Origin: Paracoccaceae bacterium
GTDB taxonomy: Bacteria > Pseudomonadota > Alphaproteobacteria > Rhodobacterales > Rhodobacteraceae
DNA: 44,363 nucleotides
Reading direction: 5' to 3'
NCBI GenBank assembly: GCA_026713305.1
Contig: JAPOOS010000210.1
Coordinates: 1-44,363, forward strand
Shown: piece after piece, positions 17,488 to 27,926 of the stretch
Layout: each line of letters starts with the position of its first letter
How positions within the stretch are numbered: the first letter of the stretch is position 1
Notes under the pieces: generated by a model
Databases searched by the model: none
Seen by the model: the letters and a program-made list of their open reading frames with translations, nothing else
What the model was told of the DNA's origin: nothing
Program-made: the position numbers and the translations under genes

Positions 17488-19121
17488 GGCGTGGATGCGT
17501 CACCGCCGTTCATTAGAAACCCCACGGTTTTCTCGTCGGCTTCGTCGCGCCTCAAGACCTGCGGCAGCCGGCCATTGTACATCACGCCAATCCGGTCGGC
17601 GAGCGACAGGACCTCGGTCAGTTCCGAGGAAATCAAGAGAACCGCGGCGCCGTTGTCGGCAGCTTCAAGTATTTGCTCCTGGATGAATTCGGCGGCGCCG
17701 ATGTCAAGGCCGCGTGTGGGTTGTGAAACCACCAGGATACGCGGCTTGCGGGCAAGTTCGCGGGCGATGACGATTTTCTGCATGTTTCCGCCAGAGAGCC
17801 AACCAACTGGTTGGCCCAGCGTTGCGCCCCTAACGTCAAACTCCTTGATCCTATCGCTAGCGAATGCGTTGCGGACCCCCACATCTATGAATCCCGACTT
17901 CAGCATTCCGGCGGCCACGTAGTTCGTTGCCGCGACGTTTTCCTCAATGCTCATCGTCGCGCTGAGGCCGCGGTCAAGCCGGTCCTCTGGGATGAAGCCC
18001 AGCCCCAGCTTCATGCGCTCCGATATGGGGGCTGCGGTCACGTCGGAGTCCATGAAGTGGATGCGTCCTGCCTGAACGGGCATCAGGCCGGCGACAACTT
18101 CGGCAAGCTGCGTTTGACCATTGCCGTCGACACCGGCCATGCCGAAGACCTCGCCCGAGCGCACATTGAAGCTGACCTGATCGAGCAGTCTTCGACCGGC
18201 CGAATTGGTCACGGTCACCCCGGAAATCCGCAGCAAGTCCTCCCCGAACTGGCGAGGCGACTCAGGGTCGTCCTGCCGCCCGACAAGAAAGACCTGCCGC
18301 CCAACCATGTCGTGTGCAATGTCAGCCTCGCTCACCTCGGTGATCCTGTAGGTGCTCACGCTCTCGCCGTGCCTGAAAATCGTCACCCGGTCGGCTATGG
18401 CCTTCACTTCGCGCAGCTTGTGGGTGATGAAAATGATCGTTCGTCCGCGCTTGCGCAGGATGTCGATGACCCCAAGCAGCTCATCCACCTCGGGCGGCGT
18501 GAGCACGGCGGTTGGTTCGTCGAGAATCAGGATTTCAGCGTCAAAGGCCAGCGCCTTGAGGATTTCCACACGTTGCTTCTGGCCTACCGAAAGCCGATTG
18601 ACCGGAGTGTCCGGGTCCAGTTCGAAGTTGTACCGTTCGATCAATTGGCGGGAGCGCCTGCGCATCGCGTCGCGGTCGGAGAACAGGCCATACCGCGTCG
18701 GGTTGCGTCCCAGGAACAGGTTTTCCGCAACGCTCATCGACGGCACAAGCGTGAAGTGCTGGTGAACCATGCCAATGCCGTGGCGGCTTGCGACCAAGGG
18801 GCTGCCGACCTCGACGCGCTGCCCCTTGATCAGGATCTCTCCCTCGTCGGGGCGGTGGATGCCGTTCAGAATGTTCATGAGAGTTGACTTTCCGGCGCCA
18901 TTCTCACCACAAATCACGTGGACTTCGCCGGCAAGCACCTGCAGGTCGACCCTCTTGAGGGCCCTTGTTGTCAAGAAGCTCTTTGATATCCCCAGAAGTT
19001 CCAAGATGTGCCCGCCGGCATCGCCGGCGGGCTTGGGTTTCGTTCGAGGGAGGCGAGCGCCGGTGTCCCGCACTTCCTCGACGATTGATGCCAACGGTTC
19101 AGAATGCGCTGTCAACGACAA
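17484..19121 (-). CDS. ABC transporter ATP-binding protein with tandem NBDs (nucleoside/simple sugar type)
   Basis: 'GENGAGKSTLMNILNGIHRPDEGEI', 'LSVGQKQRVEILKAL', second NBD 'LSGGNMQKIVIARELARKPRILVVSQPTRGLDIGA'. Confidence 0.95.
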   Translation of the reverse strand: MSLTAHSEPLASIVEEVRDTGARLPRTKPKPAGDAGGHILELLGISKSFLTTRALKRVDLQVLAGEVHVICGENGAGKSTLMNILNGIHRPDEGEILIKGQRVEVGSPLVASRHGIGMVHQHFTLVPSMSVAENLFLGRNPTRYGLFSDRDAMRRRSRQLIERYNFELDPDTPVNRLSVGQKQRVEILKALAFDAEILILDEPTAVLTPPEVDELLGVIDILRKRGRTIIFITHKLREVKAIADRVTIFRHGESVSTYRITEVSEADIAHDMVGRQVFLVGRQDDPESPRQFGEDLLRISGVTVTNSAGRRLLDQVSFNVRSGEVFGMAGVDGNGQTQLAEVVAGLMPVQAGRIHFMDSDVTAAPISERMKLGLGFIPEDRLDRGLSATMSIEENVAATNYVAAGMLKSGFIDVGVRNAFASDRIKEFDVRGATLGQPVGWLSGGNMQKIVIARELARKPRILVVSQPTRGLDIGAAEFIQEQILEAADNGAAVLLISSELTEVLSLADRIGVMYNGRLPQVLRRDEADEKTVGFLMNGGDASTP

Positions 19122-20097
19122 TTGAACCGTCCAGGACCATTGCCTTGGCTTCCTCGACGCGAGACTTCACGTCATCCGGAACCAGGGCGTCGTTGTACGC
19201 AAGGCCCACTCCGCTGTTCTTGAGACCGTACATGACCAGTGTTCCGAAAGGAGCGGTGCCGCCCTGAACCTGCGATATCGAATCGTAGATGGAATTGCCG
19301 ATCTCCTTGAGCATCGAGGCAATTATGTGTTCGGGGTGCAGGTGGTTCTGGTTTGAATCGACGCCGATGGCGTACTTGTTGCCGTCAGCCGCTGCCTTGA
19401 GAATCCCCAGTCCTGCTGGACCGGCCACGTTGTAGACAACGTTGGCGCCGTTGCCGATGGCTGTTGTGGTCAGGTCGTACGCCTTCTGGGCATCGTTGAA
19501 ATTGCCGATGAAAATGACCTGAACCTCGATGTCGGGTACAACCGTGGCGGCGCCCTGTTCAAATCCAACGATGAAGTCGCGAATCACTGGAAGATCCATT
19601 CCCGCGACGAGGGCAACCTTGGCCGCGCCGTCGGAGAGCGGGAACTGTTCGCTGTCGGTGGCTGCAATGGCTGCCAGGGCGCCGGCAAGGTAGGATCCTT
19701 CGTTCTGGGCGTACTTGACCGACATCACGTTCGGTTCGCCCAGCTCGTCGTCGAAGAACACGTACATCTGGTCCGGATGCTGAGGCGCAACCGCGGCGAG
19801 ATTGTCATGCATGTTGGGACCCGTGAAGATCACGTCCCAGTCGCCGCTGTTTGAAACCGCCTCGAGGTTCTGCCGCCACAGCTGTGGGTCGGTTGGCGAA
19901 GCCTGAAGCAAACGGATCCTGGCGCCCTCGTCTTCGGCCCTTCTGAATCCGGTGGCTGCCGAATCATTGAAGCCGTGGTCGCCAAGGTTGTCGGTCATGA
20001 CGTACACCGCGCTGAACTGATCGGCGCTGGCCGCTTGAAACATGAGCAGACATGACGCTGCAAACAGCGCTGCCGGCAGTCCTTTCCAAAAACTCAC
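19099..20097 (-). CDS. BMP-family ABC transporter substrate-binding protein
   Basis: Signal peptide, 'NLGDHGFNDSAATGFRRAEDEGA', 'NEGSYLAGALAAI', 'NGANVVYNVAGPAGLGILKAA'. Confidence 0.92.
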   Translation of the reverse strand: MSFWKGLPAALFAASCLLMFQAASADQFSAVYVMTDNLGDHGFNDSAATGFRRAEDEGARIRLLQASPTDPQLWRQNLEAVSNSGDWDVIFTGPNMHDNLAAVAPQHPDQMYVFFDDELGEPNVMSVKYAQNEGSYLAGALAAIAATDSEQFPLSDGAAKVALVAGMDLPVIRDFIVGFEQGAATVVPDIEVQVIFIGNFNDAQKAYDLTTTAIGNGANVVYNVAGPAGLGILKAAADGNKYAIGVDSNQNHLHPEHIIASMLKEIGNSIYDSISQVQGGTAPFGTLVMYGLKNSGVGLAYNDALVPDDVKSRVEEAKAMVLDGSIVVDSAF

Positions 20098-20132
20098 TGT
20101 TCTCTCCTACGTCTCACTTCCTGGAATTCGAA

Positions 20133-21137
20133 TCACGGGCTTCTGACAAAAACTGATTGGCGTATGACCAGTTCGACGGGCAAGCGCTGCTCCGCTTCGG
20201 TCTCCTCCTGGTTGATCAGGGCATGCAGCGTACGAAACGCCTGCTTGCCCAGCTTCTCCACCGGCTGCCGCACGGTGGTGAGCGCCGGTGCGAGCATCGA
20301 GGAAAACGGCATGTCGTCGAATCCGACAATTGAAAGGTCTTCAGGCACTCGCAGACCGAGTTCCCGCACCCGATGCATGACGCCGATTGCGATGTAGTCG
20401 CTGCCGCAAAAGACTGCCGTGGGCCGTTCGGGCTGCTCCAATATCCTGTCGATCGCCTGGATGCCGAAGGAACGCGAGTAGTCCCCGAGCTGGATCCACG
20501 AGTCCTTCACCTGCAGGCCTTCGAGACGCATTGCCTCCAACATGCCATCCATGCGTTCGCGGACGCTCATCAGGTTTTCGGGACCGCCGATGTGGGCGAT
20601 TTTCCGGTGACCGGCGGCGACAAGGTATTTCGTCGCCTCGAAGGCGCCTTCGCTGTTGTGGACAAATATTCTTGGCACCGAAACGCCGGGCACGTCCTCG
20701 TCAACAAGGACAACATGCGTGTGGCCGCCGAAGTTGGCGGCGAGAGTTCCGTCGTCGGGCTCGTTTGTCATCATCACGAGTCCGTCGACATGGTGATCCT
20801 CGTGCCGTTTGAGGCAGGCAATCTCCCGCGCGCGCTGCCCGCGGGGGCTGGACATGAGCACGAAATAGCCATGCCTTTCGGCTTCGTCCTCAATGGCAAG
20901 AGCCAGTTCGGCAAAGAATGGATTCGAAATGTCGGGAGCCACCAGTCCAATGGTTTCCGTGCGCCCCGTGCTCAGCCTCTTGGCCAGGAGATTGGGTCTG
21001 TAACCCAATCGCTTCACCGCTTCGTCGATTCGGTTCGCAGTCTCGGCTGGAAGTTCAATCTTCTTGTTCAAGTACCTTGAGATCGTCGCCGGCGCATAGC
21101 CGGCCTCCTTGGCTACATCCGTAATTCTCGTCACCAC
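20133..21137 (-). CDS. LacI-family transcriptional regulator
   Basis: N-terminal HTH 'TRITDVAKEAGYAPATISRYLNKKIELPAETANRIDEAVKRLGYRPN' and periplasmic-binding-like domain. Confidence 0.96.
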   Translation of the reverse strand: MVTRITDVAKEAGYAPATISRYLNKKIELPAETANRIDEAVKRLGYRPNLLAKRLSTGRTETIGLVAPDISNPFFAELALAIEDEAERHGYFVLMSSPRGQRAREIACLKRHEDHHVDGLVMMTNEPDDGTLAANFGGHTHVVLVDEDVPGVSVPRIFVHNSEGAFEATKYLVAAGHRKIAHIGGPENLMSVRERMDGMLEAMRLEGLQVKDSWIQLGDYSRSFGIQAIDRILEQPERPTAVFCGSDYIAIGVMHRVRELGLRVPEDLSIVGFDDMPFSSMLAPALTTVRQPVEKLGKQAFRTLHALINQEETEAEQRLPVELVIRQSVFVRSP

Positions 21138-21243
21138 TCCTCCAGTCGCAATTTGAGCTGGGGCGCTGAATCGGTTTAGTCAATCACGAGACCCAAGCTT
21201 CGAGCATTGAACCGCATCCCCTGAAACGACCGTCCAGCGCAAT

Positions 21244-21340
21244 GCACGTTTTTCAAAAACACTTGGCCGCACTTGCCTTTCGGTGTAGCCACTTTCGGCT
21301 ATTCCTCCGTCTTCGACAAGCATAGCACGTTTTCGAACGG
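21244..21340. promoter_or_regulatory. Candidate LacI-type operator pair upstream of the lacI-family gene
   Basis: Two related sites: 21244-21260 GCACGTTTTTCAAAAAC (with perfect 6+1+6 inverted repeat 21248-21260) and 21325-21340 GCACGTTTTCGAACGG, sharing the 9-mer GCACGTTTT. Confidence 0.4.
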
Positions 21341-21364
21341 TTTCGTTCCGCTTTGCAGTTCCTG

Positions 21365-22294
21365 TCAGGATTCGAACAGGGCGGTGACCTCGGCGGCGGT
21401 CGGCATTGAAGGCGCGGTTCCCGGCCTGGTCACGGAAATCGCCGCGGCGCAGGAAGCGTAGCGGGTGGCCTTGTCGGGGCTGAATCCGGCATCAAGCGCC
21501 CAGGCGAACGCTCCGCAGAAGCAGTCTCCTGCGCCTGTGGTTTCCGAAACCTCGCCTGCGCTGACGGCAGGAATGTGCATCCGGTCGCTGTCGCCGCAAT
21601 AGAAGGCGCCTTTTTCGCCCAGCGTGATGATCACCGTTTCTGCGCCTCGCTCCCTCAGTTTTGACGCCGCAGCCGCGGCATCGTCCAGCGTAACAACTTC
21701 CATGCCCGTCAGCATGCCCGCTTCGCCTTCGTTTGGAACCAGGTAGTCGCAAAGCGACAGCAGTTCGCTGTCCAGCGGTGCAGCCGGGGCAGGGTTCAAT
21801 ATGGTTGTCACGCCCGCCTTGCGGGCGACCGCGAGCCCATGACGGGATGCTTCCAACGGCGTTTCCAGCTGCGTCATGAAGATGGAGGAACGCTCGATCG
21901 CCTGCCGGTGCCGGTCGATGTCCGCCACGGCCACCTCCATGGCGGCGCCGGGAACCACGATTATTGCGTTGTCGCCCGTTTCAGCGTCAATGTAGATGTA
22001 GGCTGCGCCGGTAAAGCTGCCTTCGTCACGCGCGACGAGCGCTTCGATGCCTTCCTGACGCCACAAATCCTGCGCCAGATTGGCGAATGCATCGTCCCCT
22101 AGCCGAGAAATGAAACTGACGTTTGCCCCGAGACGCGCCGCGGCCACGGCCTGGTTTGATCCCTTGCCTCCCGGACCCAGGTTGAATCCGAGGCCTATGA
22201 GGGTTTCTCCCATGAGGGGAGGGCGCGTCGCACGGAACGCTGCGTCGGCGACAAAGGCCCCGAGGATCGTGAGTTGGCTGGACCTGGAACTCAT
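21365..22294 (-). CDS. rbsK: Ribokinase (PfkB family)
   Basis: 'GGKGSNQAVAAARLGANVSFISRLGDDAF', 'TTGAGDCFCGAFAWALDAG'. Confidence 0.92.
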   Translation of the reverse strand: MSSRSSQLTILGAFVADAAFRATRPPLMGETLIGLGFNLGPGGKGSNQAVAAARLGANVSFISRLGDDAFANLAQDLWRQEGIEALVARDEGSFTGAAYIYIDAETGDNAIIVVPGAAMEVAVADIDRHRQAIERSSIFMTQLETPLEASRHGLAVARKAGVTTILNPAPAAPLDSELLSLCDYLVPNEGEAGMLTGMEVVTLDDAAAAASKLRERGAETVIITLGEKGAFYCGDSDRMHIPAVSAGEVSETTGAGDCFCGAFAWALDAGFSPDKATRYASCAAAISVTRPGTAPSMPTAAEVTALFES

Positions 22295-22331
22295 GCTGGT
22301 TCAACTCCCTGTGCTGGCGATGGCATGTTGT

Positions 22332-22351
22332 CGGCAAGCCGCGGCTTGCCG
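22332..22351. repeat. Perfect 20-bp palindrome CGGCAAGCCGCGGCTTGCCG
   Basis: Both halves are exact reverse complements. Lies about 40 bp upstream of the ribokinase start. Confidence 0.8.
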
Positions 22352-22501
22352 CGCAGGCTTGGACCCGCCCTTGCCGCCCGATGCCCGCGACGAGCTTGCA
22401 GGTCGGATGATTCGGCTTCGGCGCGCATCGGCAGCGCTGCCTTCAAGGCCGCTGCTGCGCGCTTGTTTCGATGACGCGTGTTCATGGCGGACAGGCCATG
22501 A

Positions 22502-23923
22502 CTATGTGTCGTCTTCACCGCCGGCCTCCGGCAGGCGGCAGGTGATCAGCAGGGGAATCTCGCTGGCGGCACGAAACAGCTCGTCGCCGGTCATGGGAAT
22601 GCCAAAGCCGCCTTCGCCGAGCGCAATGTCGTGCGTGCGCAGAAACCTGCGGATGGCATCGGCGTTCGTTGCAGCTTCCATCCCCTGCGGAAGCTTGCTG
22701 CCAGCTGCACTGCGCGGCAGCAGCATTCCGGCCACGTTCCCGAACCTGTCGACGATTGGGCCGCCTGCGTCGCCCTCCATTGCGTCGACTTCAAGCAGGA
22801 ACGACAGCGTTTCGTCGCCTTCCAACTGTGATGAACTTGCCCGGCCGACCGAGACGGTTGGCTGGCCGAGCAGGCCGCCGTGGGAAAAGCCGCCCAGCCA
22901 AACCTGTGCGTTGGCCGGCGGTGCACGGTTGGAAATCCTGGCGGAACGGAACGGGTAGAGACGTTGCCGAGGGGCAAGCAAAGCCAGATCGGCGGCGGTG
23001 TCCAGTGCAAGGACGCTCACTTCGTACCGGTTGTCAATGCGCAGGCTGCTGCATCCGGAAGCCAAGTTTGCGCTGGTAACGGCAGTACCCTGATCGTCGA
23101 CGAAGAATCCGGAAAACGACCGGTCCGGCTTTGCCGGAAAGAAGTGCTGCTGCAGCTTGGTGGCGGGAGAGGCGTCTGCGGGTTTGGAAAACTGGCTGCC
23201 TTCCTCCGGCTGGATCGCCGTGACGCTGCGCGCCAGGGCTCGGAAGAAATTCATGCCTTCGGGACCCTGTGCGAGCGGCCGCTGGACGAGCATTCCCCAA
23301 ATCCGGCCAAACCGGTATCTTGCTCTCGCATAGGTGAACTTTCCGTCAGCCCCGTTGGAAAACGAAAACTCCGTTGGCGAAAGCATGCCCTGCCGCGCAT
23401 CGGCTTTGAACTCTGCCAGCAGGCTTTGATAGAGCGCACCGAAATCCTCCTGGTCGCCCTCCAGAGACATCAGCGCAATCCGAATGCCGGATTGGTTGAT
23501 CGAACGGAAGGTCACGAACGGGCCCATTGCGCCGTCGAATGCAACCAGGGCGGTCGGAATCAGCGCATGGAGTCCGGCAATTCGGTGATGGAAGCCGGCG
23601 ATGCCGCTCGACCCGTACCTTTGGTTGAAATCGTCCAGAAGAACATTGAGCTGCGCTTCCGTAAGCTCGTCGGCCGGTGGCTCGCCGATGGATGTCAGGT
23701 AGGACCTGATGCCATTCCTGGTTTGGCTGCCGGTGACGCCGTCTATGTCGCCTGTGTAGTAGCCATCGACGCTCAGGGCCAGTTGAATGGACGCAAGTTG
23801 CGAGGGCGTGTAGATCGACCAATCCAGAGCATCTGCCTGCTCGTTGCCGGCTGTTGAATTCTGGGCGCTGGCCGGTGCGCCGCAGAGGATTGGCACTATG
23901 AACGCCAGTAGAGCGATCTGCAT
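22502..23923 (-). CDS. Secreted peptidoglycan-binding-domain / trypsin-like protein (probable pseudoprotease)
   Basis: Signal peptide 'MQIALLAFIVPILCGAPASAQ', PG_binding_1-like 'IQLALSVDGYYTGDIDGVTGSQTRNGIRSYL', chymotrypsin-fold C-terminus with 'TSANLASGC', 'DTAADLALLA', 'EGDAGGPIVDRFGNVAGML'. Confidence 0.85.
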   Translation of the reverse strand: MQIALLAFIVPILCGAPASAQNSTAGNEQADALDWSIYTPSQLASIQLALSVDGYYTGDIDGVTGSQTRNGIRSYLTSIGEPPADELTEAQLNVLLDDFNQRYGSSGIAGFHHRIAGLHALIPTALVAFDGAMGPFVTFRSINQSGIRIALMSLEGDQEDFGALYQSLLAEFKADARQGMLSPTEFSFSNGADGKFTYARARYRFGRIWGMLVQRPLAQGPEGMNFFRALARSVTAIQPEEGSQFSKPADASPATKLQQHFFPAKPDRSFSGFFVDDQGTAVTSANLASGCSSLRIDNRYEVSVLALDTAADLALLAPRQRLYPFRSARISNRAPPANAQVWLGGFSHGGLLGQPTVSVGRASSSQLEGDETLSFLLEVDAMEGDAGGPIVDRFGNVAGMLLPRSAAGSKLPQGMEAATNADAIRRFLRTHDIALGEGGFGIPMTGDELFRAASEIPLLITCRLPEAGGEDDT

Positions 23924-24784
23924 CAATCGATTGCTCACGGCACCTACCTGTACTTGAACTGAAACTGTTCGGTCTGTTGACGCATCATTGCTTGGAGCAA
24001 CGCAAGACCGTTGCCCCCGAGCCTCGTCCTGCGACACTGCAATGGCGAAAGGCGGGAAACCGCGCTGAAACGCAGTGCAGGTTCAGGAGCAATGGACCTG
24101 ATCCCGTATATTTGCAGTACGCGGCAACTTCAACAACTGCAGCCGGCATTGACGGCGCAAGGTCCTGAGCGCTCCAGTTGCCTTGCCTCGAAACCAGCAC
24201 GCATTTCCCAATCTCCAGCAATCGAGATCAAGCAAGGAAACGCGCAACGGGAGGAATTTCGGCCGGTCGGCGCGATTCCGCGAATCCCGAGCTTGCAGAC
24301 ATGCGCCTGTTCAATTGCGAACTTGACAGCGTGCCAGCGTGCGGTTCGAGTTTTCCTGCCGCATTGTGGGGTCGCGCGTTCAATGACAACAGCCTTCGAC
24401 CGCGCCAGGGATCACATTCCGGTGGGTTCAGATGCGTGCCCAAAGGCGATGGCGCCAGAGTCCGGCTCGACCGGTCCGGACACGGCGGCAAACGATGCAA
24501 ATGCATTTGGCAACTGCGTTTGGATTGCGGGTCGAGCGGCTGGGCGGAGAGTATCAGCTTGTGCTTGTCGTTTGGGCTACATAATGCTCAGTTCCTGCGC
24601 ACTCCGTTTGACAGCGCGCAGCACGTCCCGCGTCCATCGCTTCGATCTGGATGGTGGGGCGATTCGTCGAACTAATCACGTCGCAGTTCGCATGTTCCCA
24701 ACAATGGTTCACTGACTTGCAATGATCGCTGACTTCACAAGGAGCTGACGAACCGCCGTGCGGGAATTTGTGGACACGAAGCAT

Positions 24785-25732
<948 letters not shown>

Positions 25733-25799
25733 CGCCGGCTGCAGGTGAGCCGTTTGCCCATTTCATGAACACTGGATCATCGTGTTGACGGACAGTTGA

Positions 25800-27926
25800 A
25801 TGCAACACCTATTGCTTGAAGTGCGCTGTGAGGAAATTCCCGCCACTCTCCAGGAAAGCGGGGCTCGCCGGCTGGCGGACGCCGTCGGATCCGAGCTGGC
25901 GGAGGCAGGGCTGGCAGCCACTGCGGTTTCATCATATTCGACGCCGCGGAGGCTGGTTGCCGTCCTGTCGGGCATGCCGCAGGCATCGGCACCCGTGACA
26001 CATGAGAGGCGAGGACCAAGGGTCGGTGCGCCGCAGCGGGCGATTGCCGGCTTCCTGCGCTCGGCGGGAGCCGATGCCGGCCAGCTTGAGGTGCGCAGCT
26101 CCAGGAAGGGCGAGTACTACTTCGCGGTCACGGTCACACCCGGTCGGCGTTTGGAAGATGTGGCGAGCGAACGGGTTCGCGGAGCAATTGAAGGCCTTGT
26201 CTGGCCGAAATCGATGCGTTGGGGTTCCGGAAACTTCCGCTGGGTTCGGCCCATCCGGTCGTTGCTCTGCATACTGTTCGACGACGAGGGCAATTGTCGA
26301 AACGTTGAATTCGAGGTTGCTGGAATCCAGTCCGGGAACACGACCCGCGGACACCGCTTTCTGTCACCTGGCGACTTCCCGGTCAGATCGTTCGCCGAAT
26401 ACGAAGCCAAGTTGCGGGATGCATGGGTAATGCTCAGCGCCACCGAACGCCGCGATCGAATCAGGGCGGTGGCCGAGAGTTTTGCGCGTGAGCGGCGGCT
26501 TGTTCTTTGGCAGGACGAGGAATTGCTCAAGGAAATCGCTGGGTTGGTGGAGTGGCCAAACCCCATTCTGGGCCGGGTGCCCGCTAGGTACCGGTCGTTG
26601 CCTAGGGAAATTCTGCGAACCGCAATTCGCAGGCACCAGAAGTACCTTTCGCTTTGCAGGTGCGATGGCGATCAGGTTACGCACTTCGTCACCGTTGCAA
26701 ACAACAAGGGAAGCGTCAACGACGACGCGATCCGAAAGGGCAACACACGCGTGCTTTGTGCGCGGCTGGAGGATGCCGAGTTCCACTATGCCGCTGACAT
26801 GCAGTTCCTGCGCCATGCCGGGCTGGATTCCTTCAACCGGAAACTCGAGGATGTCAGCTATCACGCCTCGCTGGGGTCGCAGTGGCAAAGAGTCGAACGC
26901 ATTGCCGGGCTGGCTCGCGCCATCGCCGAACATCTGAATGCGGATGTCGACGTCGTTTCGCAGGCAGCGCGCCATTGCAAGGCCGACCTGGCGTCGCAGG
27001 TCATCGACGAGTTTCCCGAACTCCAGGGTGTCATGGGAAGCCACTACGCCAAGGCCGACGGCTTGGATGCCAACGTGTGCAAGGCAATCGAACAGCATTA
27101 TCGCCCGGTCGGCGACGGCTCGGAACTCCCCTCGGACACGGAAGCCAGCTGTGTGGCGCTGGCGGACAGAATCAACCATCTATGCGGATTCGCGCTCGCC
27201 GGCGAAAGGACAACAGGGTCCAAGGATCCACACGCGTTGCGCCGCGCTGCACTGGCTGCAATCAGAATTGTCCTCGAGAACGAGTATGTGTTGCCGTTGG
27301 ACAGGATTGTGCAGCACGGCCTGGCAAACTACCTTGACGACCAGGAGCCCGGCGACGGCGGGAAGTTTGTCGACAGGCTGTCGGCCGAGCGGCAGGTCAT
27401 GGAGTTCGTGATGGGAAGGTTTGTTGTGCTGTTGCGCCGGCAGGGCATTGAAAGGCAGTACATCGACGCCTGCATGAGCAGTTCGAAGCGTGCGAATCTT
27501 CTCCATCTCAGGCAACATGTGGAATGTTTGCGAAAGGTCGCAAGCGACTGCGGCATTGACAATCTGGCCCAGCCGTCTCTGCGCGCCGGCTCGATCCTTC
27601 GCGCTGCCGGAATTGCGGTGCCGGCAAGAGCTCCTGCCATTGATCCGGAGCTGTTCGGGCATGAATCGGAACACCGGCTGTTTTCCAGGCTGCAACAGCT
27701 TGAAGGACTGGTTGCAAGCATGGACGAGCGCTTTACCGTGAGTGGGTGCGAACGAACGCTGCGCGCCATTCACGAAATGAACGCGCCGTTGGAAGCCTTC
27801 TTTTCGTCGGTGCTCGTGAACGACACCAACAAAGCGGTGCGGAAAAACCGACTTGGCTTGCTGGCGTGGCTGGAAGGCATGTGCATGCGAGTTGCGGATT
27901 TCTCGAGATTGCATGGCGGCGCCTGA
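25800..27926 (+). CDS. glyS: Glycyl-tRNA synthetase beta subunit
   Basis: 'LLLEVRCEEIPATL', 'WPKSMRWGSGNFRWVRPIRSLLCIL', 'VMGSHYA', C-terminal 'RLGLLAWLEGMCMRVADFSRL'. Confidence 0.98.
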   Translation: MQHLLLEVRCEEIPATLQESGARRLADAVGSELAEAGLAATAVSSYSTPRRLVAVLSGMPQASAPVTHERRGPRVGAPQRAIAGFLRSAGADAGQLEVRSSRKGEYYFAVTVTPGRRLEDVASERVRGAIEGLVWPKSMRWGSGNFRWVRPIRSLLCILFDDEGNCRNVEFEVAGIQSGNTTRGHRFLSPGDFPVRSFAEYEAKLRDAWVMLSATERRDRIRAVAESFARERRLVLWQDEELLKEIAGLVEWPNPILGRVPARYRSLPREILRTAIRRHQKYLSLCRCDGDQVTHFVTVANNKGSVNDDAIRKGNTRVLCARLEDAEFHYAADMQFLRHAGLDSFNRKLEDVSYHASLGSQWQRVERIAGLARAIAEHLNADVDVVSQAARHCKADLASQVIDEFPELQGVMGSHYAKADGLDANVCKAIEQHYRPVGDGSELPSDTEASCVALADRINHLCGFALAGERTTGSKDPHALRRAALAAIRIVLENEYVLPLDRIVQHGLANYLDDQEPGDGGKFVDRLSAERQVMEFVMGRFVVLLRRQGIERQYIDACMSSSKRANLLHLRQHVECLRKVASDCGIDNLAQPSLRAGSILRAAGIAVPARAPAIDPELFGHESEHRLFSRLQQLEGLVASMDERFTVSGCERTLRAIHEMNAPLEAFFSSVLVNDTNKAVRKNRLGLLAWLEGMCMRVADFSRLHGGA

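Noticed and set aside
16426-17922. 498-aa plus-strand ORF
   Set aside because: Antisense to clear ABC permease/ATPase genes. Low-complexity His/Gln/Arg-rich translation with no domain features.
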